Shown one piece after another: positions 1 to 6,476 of a stretch of DNA of 7,218 bases. The position numbers and the translations under genes are program-made. How positions within the stretch are numbered: position 1 is the first letter of the stretch; each line of letters starts with the position of its first letter. The notes under the pieces were generated by a model, which ran no database searches, was not told the origin of the DNA, and saw only the letters and a list, made by a program, of their open reading frames with translations. Source of the stretch: Bacteroidota bacterium (GTDB taxonomy: Bacteria; Bacteroidota; Bacteroidia; UKL13-3). The stretch is from contig CANHRW010000102.1 in assembly GCA_947462865.1 (NCBI GenBank), forward strand, positions 1 to 7,218, given 5' to 3'.

Positions 1-73
1 ACAAGAAGAAGGGAAATGTGTTTTTACTGGAAAACCATCTTCACAAAGGGTATTATTTGCCAAAGCTTATTGA
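1..73 (+). CDS. proS: Prolyl-tRNA synthetase, C-terminal end only (5' truncated by window)
   Basis: The frame beginning at base 2 is open from the window edge to a TGA at 71-73 and encodes 23 residues, QEEGKCVFTGKPSS then QRVLFAKAY. The final RVLFAKAY with a carboxy-terminal tyrosine is the hallmark ending of archaeal/eukaryotic-type prolyl-tRNA synthetases, the form found in Thermus and Bacteroidota, where this tail belongs to the small C-terminal domain. The enzyme charges tRNA-Pro with proline in the cytoplasm. One cysteine is visible (in GKCVF); in zinc-binding relatives I recall a Cys pair here, so the metal site may be incomplete, but the rest of the domain lies outside the window. The next gene starts 9 bases downstream, suggesting cotranscription. 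The assignment rests on a short recognisable tail. Confidence 0.8.
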   Translation, partial: QEEGKCVFTGKPSSQRVLFAKAY

Positions 74-82
74 TAAAAAAAT

Positions 83-760
83 ATGACTCCTAAAATTGAA
101 AAAGTAAAACAGATTTTACTTGAAAAATCTTCAGTAAAACAATTGGCTTATCGTCAAACCAAAGAAAGCTTTGGGGTATTGAGAGAATCAGTCAAACAAA
201 TAGCAGTTCAACTGAATCAAGAAGTTGCCAAAACTGACCCATCTGTTGAAATTAAATATTACGAGAAATCTGATTATGAGTTTCATTTGAAATTTTCAGG
301 TGATACATTGGTATTTATGATGCATACCAATGTATTTGACTTTGACTCTATGCATTTTATTCACCAAACTCCTTATGTAAAATCAGACCCATCAAGAGAG
401 TTTTGTGGCATGATCCAAATTTATAATTTCCTGGCAGATTCTATCAAATACAATAGAGAAGGGGATATTGGCTATTTGGTTGGCCGATTGTTTATTAACA
501 AAGACAAACATTTCTTCATAGACGGAAATAGACCATTGTCGTTTATGTTCAGTAATTTTGCAGAGAACCAAATTAGTGAACAAAACACCTCTGATTTGGT
601 GACTGAATGCATGCAATATTGCCTACATTATGATTTAATGGCCCCTCCTATTGAAGCTGTTTTTCACTTATCAGTAGAGCAAAAAAATATCATGAGTTAT
701 AGCAGTGGCATACCTACTTCTAAAGCCATGGGATTCAGAATGGAAACTGAAGAAAAATAA
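83..760 (+). CDS. Conserved-looking hypothetical cytoplasmic protein (225 aa)
   Basis: I do not recognise a family. The protein has no signal peptide, no membrane-spanning segment and no repeats. Residues 1-50 are charged and probably helical (KIEKVKQILLEKSS, then RQTKESFGVLRESVKQIAVQL). Residues 55-100 look like alternating strands (VEIKYYEKSDYEFHLKFSG, TLVFMMHTNVFDFD). A mixed aromatic-rich segment follows (GMIQIYNFLADSIKYNREGD, 109-128), with YLVGRLFINKDKHFFIDG at 131-148. Cysteines at 108, 176 and 180 do not form an obvious metal motif. The ATG at 83 follows the proS stop by 9 bases in A-rich sequence with no Shine-Dalgarno, and I see no better start. The T-run hairpin 31 bases after the stop suggests it is the last gene of the proS transcript. 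Coding status is well supported by the long clean frame and its codon use; function is unknown. Confidence 0.85.
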   Translation: MTPKIEKVKQILLEKSSVKQLAYRQTKESFGVLRESVKQIAVQLNQEVAKTDPSVEIKYYEKSDYEFHLKFSGDTLVFMMHTNVFDFDSMHFIHQTPYVKSDPSREFCGMIQIYNFLADSIKYNREGDIGYLVGRLFINKDKHFFIDGNRPLSFMFSNFAENQISEQNTSDLVTECMQYCLHYDLMAPPIEAVFHLSVEQKNIMSYSSGIPTSKAMGFRMETEEK

Positions 761-790
761 ATATATCCAATTGTAGTAAACTCCTTTATC

Positions 791-811
791 GGTCATTTTG
801 ACCTCTTTTTT
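791..811 (+). terminator. Candidate rho-independent terminator after the proS/225-aa gene pair
   Basis: A perfect 5-bp stem, GGTCA (791-795) and TGACC (799-803), closes a TTT loop and is followed directly by TCTTTTTT (804-811). It lies 30 bases after the TAA of the 225-residue gene and separates it from secA. The stem is short, so it may be weak. The reverse strand lacks a T-run after the stem, so it would act only on + strand transcription. Confidence 0.5.
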
Positions 812-813
812 AC

Positions 814-834
814 ATTGGCTTGATTCATGCCAAT
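814..834 (+). repeat. Imperfect inverted repeat upstream of secA
   Basis: ATTGGC (814-819) and GCCAAT (829-834) are exact inverted arms. Inside them a T/T mismatch is followed by two more pairs (TG/CA) around an ATT centre, so nearly the whole 21 bases form a dyad. No T-run follows, so it is not a simple terminator. It sits 3 bases after the preceding T-run and about 160 bases before secA. It could be an operator, part of a compound terminator, or chance; the sequence alone does not decide. Confidence 0.35.
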
Positions 835-995
835 CTTTAGCAGAACTGTCACTTTTTAGACGGCGGAAAGCCCTTTTCTACTAATGCTCTGAAATTCAGC
901 TATAAAAAAGGAAATTTCTTTCCCATTTAAACAAGGTGAATCAGCTAAAAAGATTTAAATTTACACCCTATACGAGAACATAAAGATAGCACAAC
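835..995 (+). promoter_or_regulatory. secA leader region, probable site of the secA promoter
   Basis: If the hairpin at 791-811 terminates, secA needs its own promoter in this stretch. The Bacteroidota primary sigma factor prefers TAnnTTTG near -7 with TTG near -33. The closest -7 match is TAAATTTA at 956-963 (last base off), with no TTG at the right distance upstream, so the site is not established. The region also contains a CTGAA/TTCAG dyad (889-899), a GGAAA/TTTCC hairpin (910-923), and TCAGCTA repeated at 896-902 and 941-947. I see no Shine-Dalgarno before the secA ATG, only A-rich sequence. No RNA gene or riboswitch is recognisable. Confidence 0.3.
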
Positions 996-3900
996 ATGAT
1001 TGGTAACATTTTCAAAGGTTTAACTAAAATTTTCGGCAGCAAATCGGACAGAGATTTAAAGGAATTATATCCAATGGTAGAACAAATCAATGCGCATTAT
1101 GCGAAATTGAGCAGTTTAACCGACGACCAACTCAGAAACCTAACATCAGAATTCAAGTCAAAAATTCAAGCGCATTTGAGTACTATTCAAACTGAAATTG
1201 ATGAACTCAAACACCAAACCAAACAAGAAGATATTGATCTTAACAAAAAGGATGAATTGTTTAAGCAAATAGATCAATTAGAAAAAGATGCCAATGTTGC
1301 ATTAGAGGTGGTGCTGCTTGAATTACTTCCAGAAGCATTTGCAGTAGTTAAAGAAACAGCGCGCAGATTCAGTGAACAAAAACAATTGGTTGTGAGTGCT
1401 ACCGAATGGGACAAACAATTGAGTGCCAATACCAGGTCTAAAAAACCAGTTAAAATTACAGGAGAACAAGCCATTTGGGAAAACACTTGGGAAGCAGCAG
1501 GTAATACCATTACCTGGAACATGGTACATTATGATGTGCAATTGATTGGTGGAATGGTTCTTCACAAAGGACAAATTTCCGAAATGGCAACTGGAGAAGG
1601 AAAAACACTCGTATCTACCTTACCAACATACTTAAATGCGCTGGCCGGAAGAGGCGTTCACATTGTTACAGTGAATGATTATTTAGCACGAAGAGACTGT
1701 GAATGGAACGCGCCTATTTTTGAATTTCATGGATTAAGAGTAGACTGTATAGATTACCATCAACCTAATTCAACCGCCAGAAGAAATGCCTATTTGGCTG
1801 ACATTACTTATGGAACAAATAACGAATTTGGTTTTGATTACCTCAGAGATAACATGGCAAGTAATTTACAAGAATTGGTGCAGCGTAAACACCATTTTGC
1901 CATGGTTGATGAGGTAGATTCTGTATTGATTGATGATGCCAGAACCCCTCTCATTATTAGCGGACCAGTTCCTAAAGGAGACGACCAACAATTTCATCAA
2001 TTAAAACCAAGAATTGAAAAATTGGTAAATGCCCAAAAAACATACATCAATACTGCTTTGGCAGATGCCAAAAAGCTAATTGCTTCTGGGAATGAAAAAG
2101 AAGGTGGCTTTAAATTGCTTCAAGCCTTCAGAGGTTTACCTAAAAACAGTTCGTTGATTAAGTTTTTAAGCGAGCCAGGTACCCGTCAATTACTCACCAA
2201 AACAGAGAACTTCTACATGCAGGATCAACAAAAAGAAATGCATAAAGTAGATGCCGATTTGTATTTTGTAATCGATGAAAAAATAAATTCAGTAGACTTA
2301 ACTGAAAAAGGAATTGAACTGATTACTTCATCAGGTGAAGATCAACATTTCTTTATCATTCCTGATGTTGGAAGTTCCATTGCTGAAATTGAAAAAAGCG
2401 CGTTAGGAGAAGAGGAAAAAATCAAACACAAGGAACAATTGATGTTAGATTTCTCCATTAAGTCTGAACGCATCCATACGGTGAACCAATTGCTCAAGGC
2501 TTATTGCATGTTTGAAAAAGACGTTGAATACATTATTCAAGATGCCAAAGTAAAAATAGTGGATGAACAAACCGGTCGTGTATTAGATGGCAGAAGGTAC
2601 AGTGATGGTTTACACCAAGCTATTGAAGCAAAAGAAAATGTAAAAGTAGAAGCAGCAACTCAAACATACGCTACTGTTACTTTGCAGAACTTTTTCAGAA
2701 TGTATCACAAATTAGCCGGTATGACTGGTACTGCAGTAACAGAAGCGGGTGAGTTTTGGGAAATTTATAAATTAGATGTGGTAGAAATTCCAACCAATAG
2801 AGCCATATCAAGAAAAGACGAAGAGGATGTTATCTACAAAACTAAACGTGAAAAATTCAACGCAGTAATAGAAGATGTCATTAAATTAACCGAACAAGGC
2901 AGGCCAGTATTGGTTGGTACAACTTCAGTTGAAGTATCAGAATTATTGAGTAGAATGCTCAGTATGCGTAAAATAAAACACAATGTATTGAACGCAAAAC
3001 AACACCAAAGAGAAGCTGAAATTGTAGCAGAAGCTGGGCAAAAAAGTGCAGTTACCATTGCCACAAACATGGCAGGTCGTGGAACTGATATTAAGTTGGG
3101 AGAAGGAGTAAGAGAAGTAGGTGGACTTGCCATCATAGGTACCGAAAGACATGAGAGCAGAAGAGTTGATAGACAGCTGAGAGGAAGAGCTGGCCGTCAG
3201 GGTGATCCGGGCTCATCCAAATTTTATGTATCTCTTGAAGATGATTTAATGCGTTTATTTGGTTCAGAGAGAATAGCCGGGATTATGGATAGATTGGGAA
3301 TGAAAGAGGGTGAGAACATTGAACATTCTCTGATTACCAAAAACATTGAACGCGCCCAAAAAAGAGTAGAACAAAATAACTTTGGCATTCGTAAAAGGTT
3401 GTTGGAATATGATGATGTGATGAACTCACAAAGAGAAGTCATTTATGCAAAAAGAAGAAATGCACTTTACGGGGACAAATTGCAACTAGACATACAAAAT
3501 ATGTTGGCAGATACCTGTGAAGAGTTGGTTGAAATATTCAGAGAACAAAAAAACTACAAAGAATTTAATTTTGAGTTGTTACGTATTTTTGGTTTGGACA
3601 CCCAAATTGATGAGACCGAATTTTTTGCACAAAAACATGAAGTATTGGTAGACCGATTGTTTAACGAATTGGTAAATCATTACCACCAGAAAGTGGACGA
3701 AATGTCTGCTCTTTCATTCCCTGTTATACAAAATGTTTTCATGAACCAAGGCTCACAATTTGAAAATATTTCGGTTCCAATAACCGACGGATTACACCAT
3801 ATGCAAATTCCAGTTAACTTGAAAAAAGCATATGAAACGCAAGCAAAAGAAATCAATAGAACCTTCGAAAAGTTTGCAAGTTTATATGTAATAGACAACG

Positions 3901-4325
3901 AATGGAAAGAGCATCTGAGAGAAATGGATGAGTTAAAGCAATCCAGTCAGAACGCAGTATTTGAACAAAAAGATCCATTGTTAATTTACAAACTTGAGTC
4001 TTTTAAATTATTCAATAACATGCTTTCGAGTGTAAACAAACAAACATTGGGCATGCTCTACAAAGCATTCATACCAATGGACGACCCAAGCGAGGTAAAG
4101 CAAGCAGTAGAAATAAAAAATAACGATGCTGGAAAACTTAAAACATCTAGAACAGATGAGTTGGGTGATGCAAATAGAAGAAACCAAGAAGCGATACAAC
4201 AAAGCGAAATCCCAAAAGTACAGCAAGTAAAAGGCGTAGTAAAAATTGGCAGAAATGACCCTTGCCCATGTGGAAGCGGGAAAAAATACAAATCGTGTCA
4301 CGGTAAAGATGAACTAACAAACTAA
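996..4325 (+). CDS. secA: Preprotein translocase ATPase SecA, long Bacteroidota form
   Basis: SecA is the ATP-driven motor that pushes unfolded preproteins through SecYEG at the inner membrane. Visible in order: N-terminal start resembling E. coli SecA (KIFGSKSDRDLK); LPEAFAVVKE at 111-120; DVQLIGGMVL at 180-189; Walker A MATGEGKT at 197-204; Walker B DEVDS at 305-309, then DDARTPLIISG; preprotein cross-linking region up to about 555; HKLAGMTGTA at 571-580; second nucleotide-binding fold with TNMAGRGTDIKLG at 690-702 and the arginine-finger motif QLRGRAGRQG at 727-736; helical scaffold with WKEHLREMDELKQ at 970-982; and a C-terminal zinc-binding tail with C1090, C1092, C1101, H1102, the tail that in E. 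coli contacts SecB and lipids. Its 1109 residues exceed the E. coli 901. Extra sequence lies near 51-110, 126-175 and 325-420, as is usual for this phylum. deoC starts 3 bases after the stop. The ATG at 996 matches the family N-terminus. The frame is intact. Confidence 0.98.
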   Translation: MIGNIFKGLTKIFGSKSDRDLKELYPMVEQINAHYAKLSSLTDDQLRNLTSEFKSKIQAHLSTIQTEIDELKHQTKQEDIDLNKKDELFKQIDQLEKDANVALEVVLLELLPEAFAVVKETARRFSEQKQLVVSATEWDKQLSANTRSKKPVKITGEQAIWENTWEAAGNTITWNMVHYDVQLIGGMVLHKGQISEMATGEGKTLVSTLPTYLNALAGRGVHIVTVNDYLARRDCEWNAPIFEFHGLRVDCIDYHQPNSTARRNAYLADITYGTNNEFGFDYLRDNMASNLQELVQRKHHFAMVDEVDSVLIDDARTPLIISGPVPKGDDQQFHQLKPRIEKLVNAQKTYINTALADAKKLIASGNEKEGGFKLLQAFRGLPKNSSLIKFLSEPGTRQLLTKTENFYMQDQQKEMHKVDADLYFVIDEKINSVDLTEKGIELITSSGEDQHFFIIPDVGSSIAEIEKSALGEEEKIKHKEQLMLDFSIKSERIHTVNQLLKAYCMFEKDVEYIIQDAKVKIVDEQTGRVLDGRRYSDGLHQAIEAKENVKVEAATQTYATVTLQNFFRMYHKLAGMTGTAVTEAGEFWEIYKLDVVEIPTNRAISRKDEEDVIYKTKREKFNAVIEDVIKLTEQGRPVLVGTTSVEVSELLSRMLSMRKIKHNVLNAKQHQREAEIVAEAGQKSAVTIATNMAGRGTDIKLGEGVREVGGLAIIGTERHESRRVDRQLRGRAGRQGDPGSSKFYVSLEDDLMRLFGSERIAGIMDRLGMKEGENIEHSLITKNIERAQKRVEQNNFGIRKRLLEYDDVMNSQREVIYAKRRNALYGDKLQLDIQNMLADTCEELVEIFREQKNYKEFNFELLRIFGLDTQIDETEFFAQKHEVLVDRLFNELVNHYHQKVDEMSALSFPVIQNVFMNQGSQFENISVPITDGLHHMQIPVNLKKAYETQAKEINRTFEKFASLYVIDNEWKEHLREMDELKQSSQNAVFEQKDPLLIYKLESFKLFNNMLSSVNKQTLGMLYKAFIPMDDPSEVKQAVEIKNNDAGKLKTSRTDELGDANRRNQEAIQQSEIPKVQQVKGVVKIGRNDPCPCGSGKKYKSCHGKDELTN

Positions 4326-4328
4326 ACA

Positions 4329-5003
4329 ATGAATAACCCTGCAGAAAACAGAGTATTGGCTCAATTAATTGAGCATACTTTGCTTAGACCCGACTGCACA
4401 ATTGAAGAAATTACCTCATTGTGCGAACAAGCAATTGAACAAAATTTCATTGCGGTTTGTGTACCTCCTTATTTTGTGCAACATGCAAAAAAAATATTGA
4501 ACAGTTCAACAGTTAAAATTGTAACTGTTGTTGGATTTCCATTTGGTTATAATATTGTCTCTAGCAAAGTAGAAGAAGTAAAAAAAGCAATCAATTCTGG
4601 GGCACATGAAATTGATATGGTCATGAACATTGCCGCCTTAAAGAGCAATGACCTTTCTTCACTTCAAAACGATATTCAATCTGTAGTGACTGCTTGTCAT
4701 TTACAAAATAGAATCTGTAAAGTCATTATAGAAACAGGTAATCTTACTGAAGATGAATTGAAATTGGCTTGTAAAGTTTGCGTGGACTGCGAGGCAGATT
4801 ATGTAAAAACATCAACTGGATATGGAAAATCAGGTGCTAGTATAGAAGTTGTTAAAATGATGCGTAAAATTTTACCTGCGAGGATTAAAATAAAAGCATC
4901 TGGCGGCATTAAAAACAGGAAGTTCGCACAAGAACTTATTGAGGCAGGGGCTAACAGAATAGGCACTTCGGCCGGAATGTCTATATTAGAAGAAGAAGTT
5001 TAA
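4329..5003 (+). CDS. deoC: Deoxyribose-phosphate aldolase (class I)
   Basis: DeoC reversibly cleaves 2-deoxyribose 5-phosphate to acetaldehyde and glyceraldehyde 3-phosphate, the last step of deoxynucleoside breakdown, in the cytoplasm. The 224-residue length is normal for the shorter bacterial forms. Family motifs are complete: LIEHTLLRPD (13-22), VVGFPFG (67-73), the acidic active-site residue D96 in EIDMVMN, KVIIETG (131-137), the Schiff-base lysine K160 in YVKTSTGYG, the second active-site lysine K189 in KASGGI, and the phosphate-binding turn GTSAG (212-216). The TIM-barrel aldolase should be active. It begins 3 bases after the secA stop, so translation is probably coupled. No other nucleoside-salvage gene (deoA, deoB, deoD) is in the window, so this deoC belongs to a mixed operon rather than a deo cluster. 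The ATG at 4329 is the natural start; no Shine-Dalgarno is present. Confidence 0.97.
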   Translation: MNNPAENRVLAQLIEHTLLRPDCTIEEITSLCEQAIEQNFIAVCVPPYFVQHAKKILNSSTVKIVTVVGFPFGYNIVSSKVEEVKKAINSGAHEIDMVMNIAALKSNDLSSLQNDIQSVVTACHLQNRICKVIIETGNLTEDELKLACKVCVDCEADYVKTSTGYGKSGASIEVVKMMRKILPARIKIKASGGIKNRKFAQELIEAGANRIGTSAGMSILEEEV

Positions 5004-5016
5004 GCTTAAAAATAAA

Positions 5017-5409
5017 ATGAGGCACTTTTTAGGTATACTTTGTTTATTAGTGACTATTGGCTCCGCGAAAGCTCAAAAAGGCAGCTTAAAAATTGTCAAT
5101 GATAGCTACTTAGACAGCTTGATTGAAAAAAACAAAAATCTTAATAAAATAAAAAACTCAATGGATGGTTTTCGCATTCAATTGTTTTCTGGAACCGAGA
5201 GAATACATGCAAACCAATTGAAAGCTAAATTTTTAGCAGCCTACCCTCACGTTCCGGCCTACCTCATTTACCAGCAACCTTATTTTAAATTGAGAGTGGG
5301 AGATTTCAGAAACAGAATGGAAGCCCAATATCTTTTTTATCATTTAAATCCAGAATTTAATCAGGCAATCATTGTTGCCGATAAAATCAATTTCCCTCAA
5401 CTCAAATAA
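5017..5409 (+). CDS. Small exported SPOR-domain protein
   Basis: The 130-residue product begins with a short typical Sec signal peptide: MRH, hydrophobic FLGILCLLVTIG, then SAKA before Q20, giving an A-x-A cleavage site after residue 19. There is no lipobox cysteine, so it should be released into the periplasm. Residues 51-122 read as a SPOR domain (DGFRIQLFSGTERIHANQL, YPHVPAYLIYQQPYFKLRVG, DFRNRMEAQYLFYHL), a fold that in characterised proteins binds septal peptidoglycan lacking stem peptides. A charged helical linker (about 28-48) joins the two parts. Outside the SPOR fold there is no enzymatic domain. It lies 13 bases after deoC and 1 base before the FAH-family gene, inside the secA-led run. 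Domain assignment is by pattern recognition; the precise cellular role is inferred. Confidence 0.88.
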   Translation: MRHFLGILCLLVTIGSAKAQKGSLKIVNDSYLDSLIEKNKNLNKIKNSMDGFRIQLFSGTERIHANQLKAKFLAAYPHVPAYLIYQQPYFKLRVGDFRNRMEAQYLFYHLNPEFNQAIIVADKINFPQLK

Positions 5410-5410
5410 C

Positions 5411-6421
5411 ATGAAACTTATCACCTACACATACCAAGAAAAAACTTCAGCTGGCATTTTACATGACCAAATTGTTTGGCCTTTTGAAAACATCTCTTCT
5501 TCAATTCCGAAAACTATTTTGGCATTGGTTCAAGCAGGTGAAACAGCCATGAATGAACTCAAATCATACTATCAAGAATTAATCTCAGGAAAATTGGATG
5601 TGCCTTCAATAGCATTAGAAGCTGTTAAAATTGAAGCTCCTATTCCCAATCCAACTTCATGCAGAGATGGCTATGCCTTCAGGCAACATGTGGCTGCAGC
5701 CCGAAGAAACAGAGGTGTTCCAATGATTCCTGAATTTGATCAATATCCAATATTTTATTTCACCAATCACAATGCCATTCAAGGCCCTGGTCCAATTCCA
5801 TGTATGCCTGACCATTTTCAAAAATTAGACTTTGAATTAGAGATAGCAGTAGTTATTGGCAAAAAAGGACGCAACTTCAGTGCAGCTGAAGCCGATCAAT
5901 ACATTGCTGGTTATACCATTATGAACGACATGAGCGCAAGAACTTTGCAGATGGAGGAAATGTTGTTGAATTTAGGTCCTGCCAAAGGAAAAGATTTTTC
6001 TACAGTAATTGGACCCTATTTTGTAACACCCGATGAATTAGCCCCCTACCTAGTTCCGGCTAAAAAGAACCATGTTGGAAACAATTACAACCTAAACATG
6101 AAGTGTTGGGTAAATGGACAATTGGTTAGTGAAGGCAATGTTTCAGACATGGATTGGACCTTTGCAGAAATCATTGAAAGGTGTGCCTATGGTGTTGATG
6201 TATTTCCTGGAGATGTAATTGGATCAGGTACAGTTGGCACAGGCTGCTTCTTGGAACTCAATGGGACTGGCTTATTGAACGATCCCAATTATAAAACACA
6301 ATGGCTTCAAGAGGGAGATGTGGTTGAAATGGAAATTACCGGACTCGGTAAATTGGTAAACACCATTGAAAAGGTAGACAGTAATTTCTCTATCCTTGCA
6401 TTGAAAAAACAAACAAACTAA
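5411..6421 (+). CDS. Fumarylacetoacetate hydrolase family protein
   Basis: This 336-residue enzyme belongs to the FAH superfamily, metal-dependent hydrolases or decarboxylases acting on beta-diketo acids. It resembles true fumarylacetoacetase in several positions: D86 and H93 in the D-x4-RQH pattern (SCRDGYAFRQHV) with the same 7-residue spacing as mouse FAH D126 and catalytic H133; metal ligands E142 and E144 in KLDFELEIAVVIG; D173 in IMNDMSARTLQ; and a lysine in GKDFSTVIGPYFVTPDEL near K194. GSGTVGTGCFLELNG (271-285) closes the core. It is shorter than animal FAH (about 420). The true substrate could be fumarylacetoacetate in tyrosine breakdown or a related acylpyruvate; no other tyrosine-degradation gene is present, so no symbol is given. 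I chose the ATG at 5411, one base after the SPOR stop, because MKLITY is a common family start; an upstream in-frame TTG at 5372 would overlap the SPOR gene and add 13 unfamiliar residues. Confidence 0.92.
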   Translation: MKLITYTYQEKTSAGILHDQIVWPFENISSSIPKTILALVQAGETAMNELKSYYQELISGKLDVPSIALEAVKIEAPIPNPTSCRDGYAFRQHVAAARRNRGVPMIPEFDQYPIFYFTNHNAIQGPGPIPCMPDHFQKLDFELEIAVVIGKKGRNFSAAEADQYIAGYTIMNDMSARTLQMEEMLLNLGPAKGKDFSTVIGPYFVTPDELAPYLVPAKKNHVGNNYNLNMKCWVNGQLVSEGNVSDMDWTFAEIIERCAYGVDVFPGDVIGSGTVGTGCFLELNGTGLLNDPNYKTQWLQEGDVVEMEITGLGKLVNTIEKVDSNFSILALKKQTN

Positions 6422-6476
6422 TCAATACGTTCATAAAGCATTTAAAACATTCAGTCAATTGATTGGTTTTAAGTGT

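Noticed and set aside
392..616. Minus-strand open frame of 74 codons inside the 225-residue gene
   Set aside because: A shadow of a well supported sense gene, with no recognisable domain.
827..859. Short ATG-started frame upstream of secA (MPIFSRTVTF) as a SecM-like arrest leader
   Set aside because: Only ten codons, no signal-like or hydrophobic segment, no arrest-like motif, and more than 130 bases from the secA start. It is too short to sense translocation.
841..930. Plus-strand open stretch of 29 codons ending in a TAA at 928-930 with protein-like composition (CHFLDGGKPFSTNALKFSY)
   Set aside because: No start codon follows the stop at 838-840, and it overlaps the minus-strand coding-like stretch, so both cannot be taken at face value. 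Probably chance in A/T-rich DNA.
4299..4325. KDEL near the SecA C-terminus as a retention signal
   Set aside because: It is not at the extreme C-terminus (KDELTN) and the signal has no meaning in bacteria.
1274..4329. Several minus-strand open frames of 60-100 codons inside secA
   Set aside because: They lie wholly or almost wholly within the secA coding sequence and read as low-complexity Ser/Phe/Cys-rich shadows with no recognisable domains.
5372..5410. TTG-initiated N-terminal extension of the FAH-family gene
   Set aside because: It overlaps the SPOR gene by 38 bases and adds 13 residues without family resemblance; the ATG at 5411 gives a normal start.
6452..6465. Dyad around TCAATTGA just before the SDR gene as a terminator or operator
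   Set aside because: The exact core is an 8-base A/T-rich palindrome, with one wobble position in the extension. There is no loop and no clean T-run; expected by chance in this composition.
6459..6476. TTG-initiated N-terminal extension of the SDR gene
   Set aside because: The ATG at 6477 puts the glycine motif at the normal distance from the N-terminus; the extra six residues have no support.
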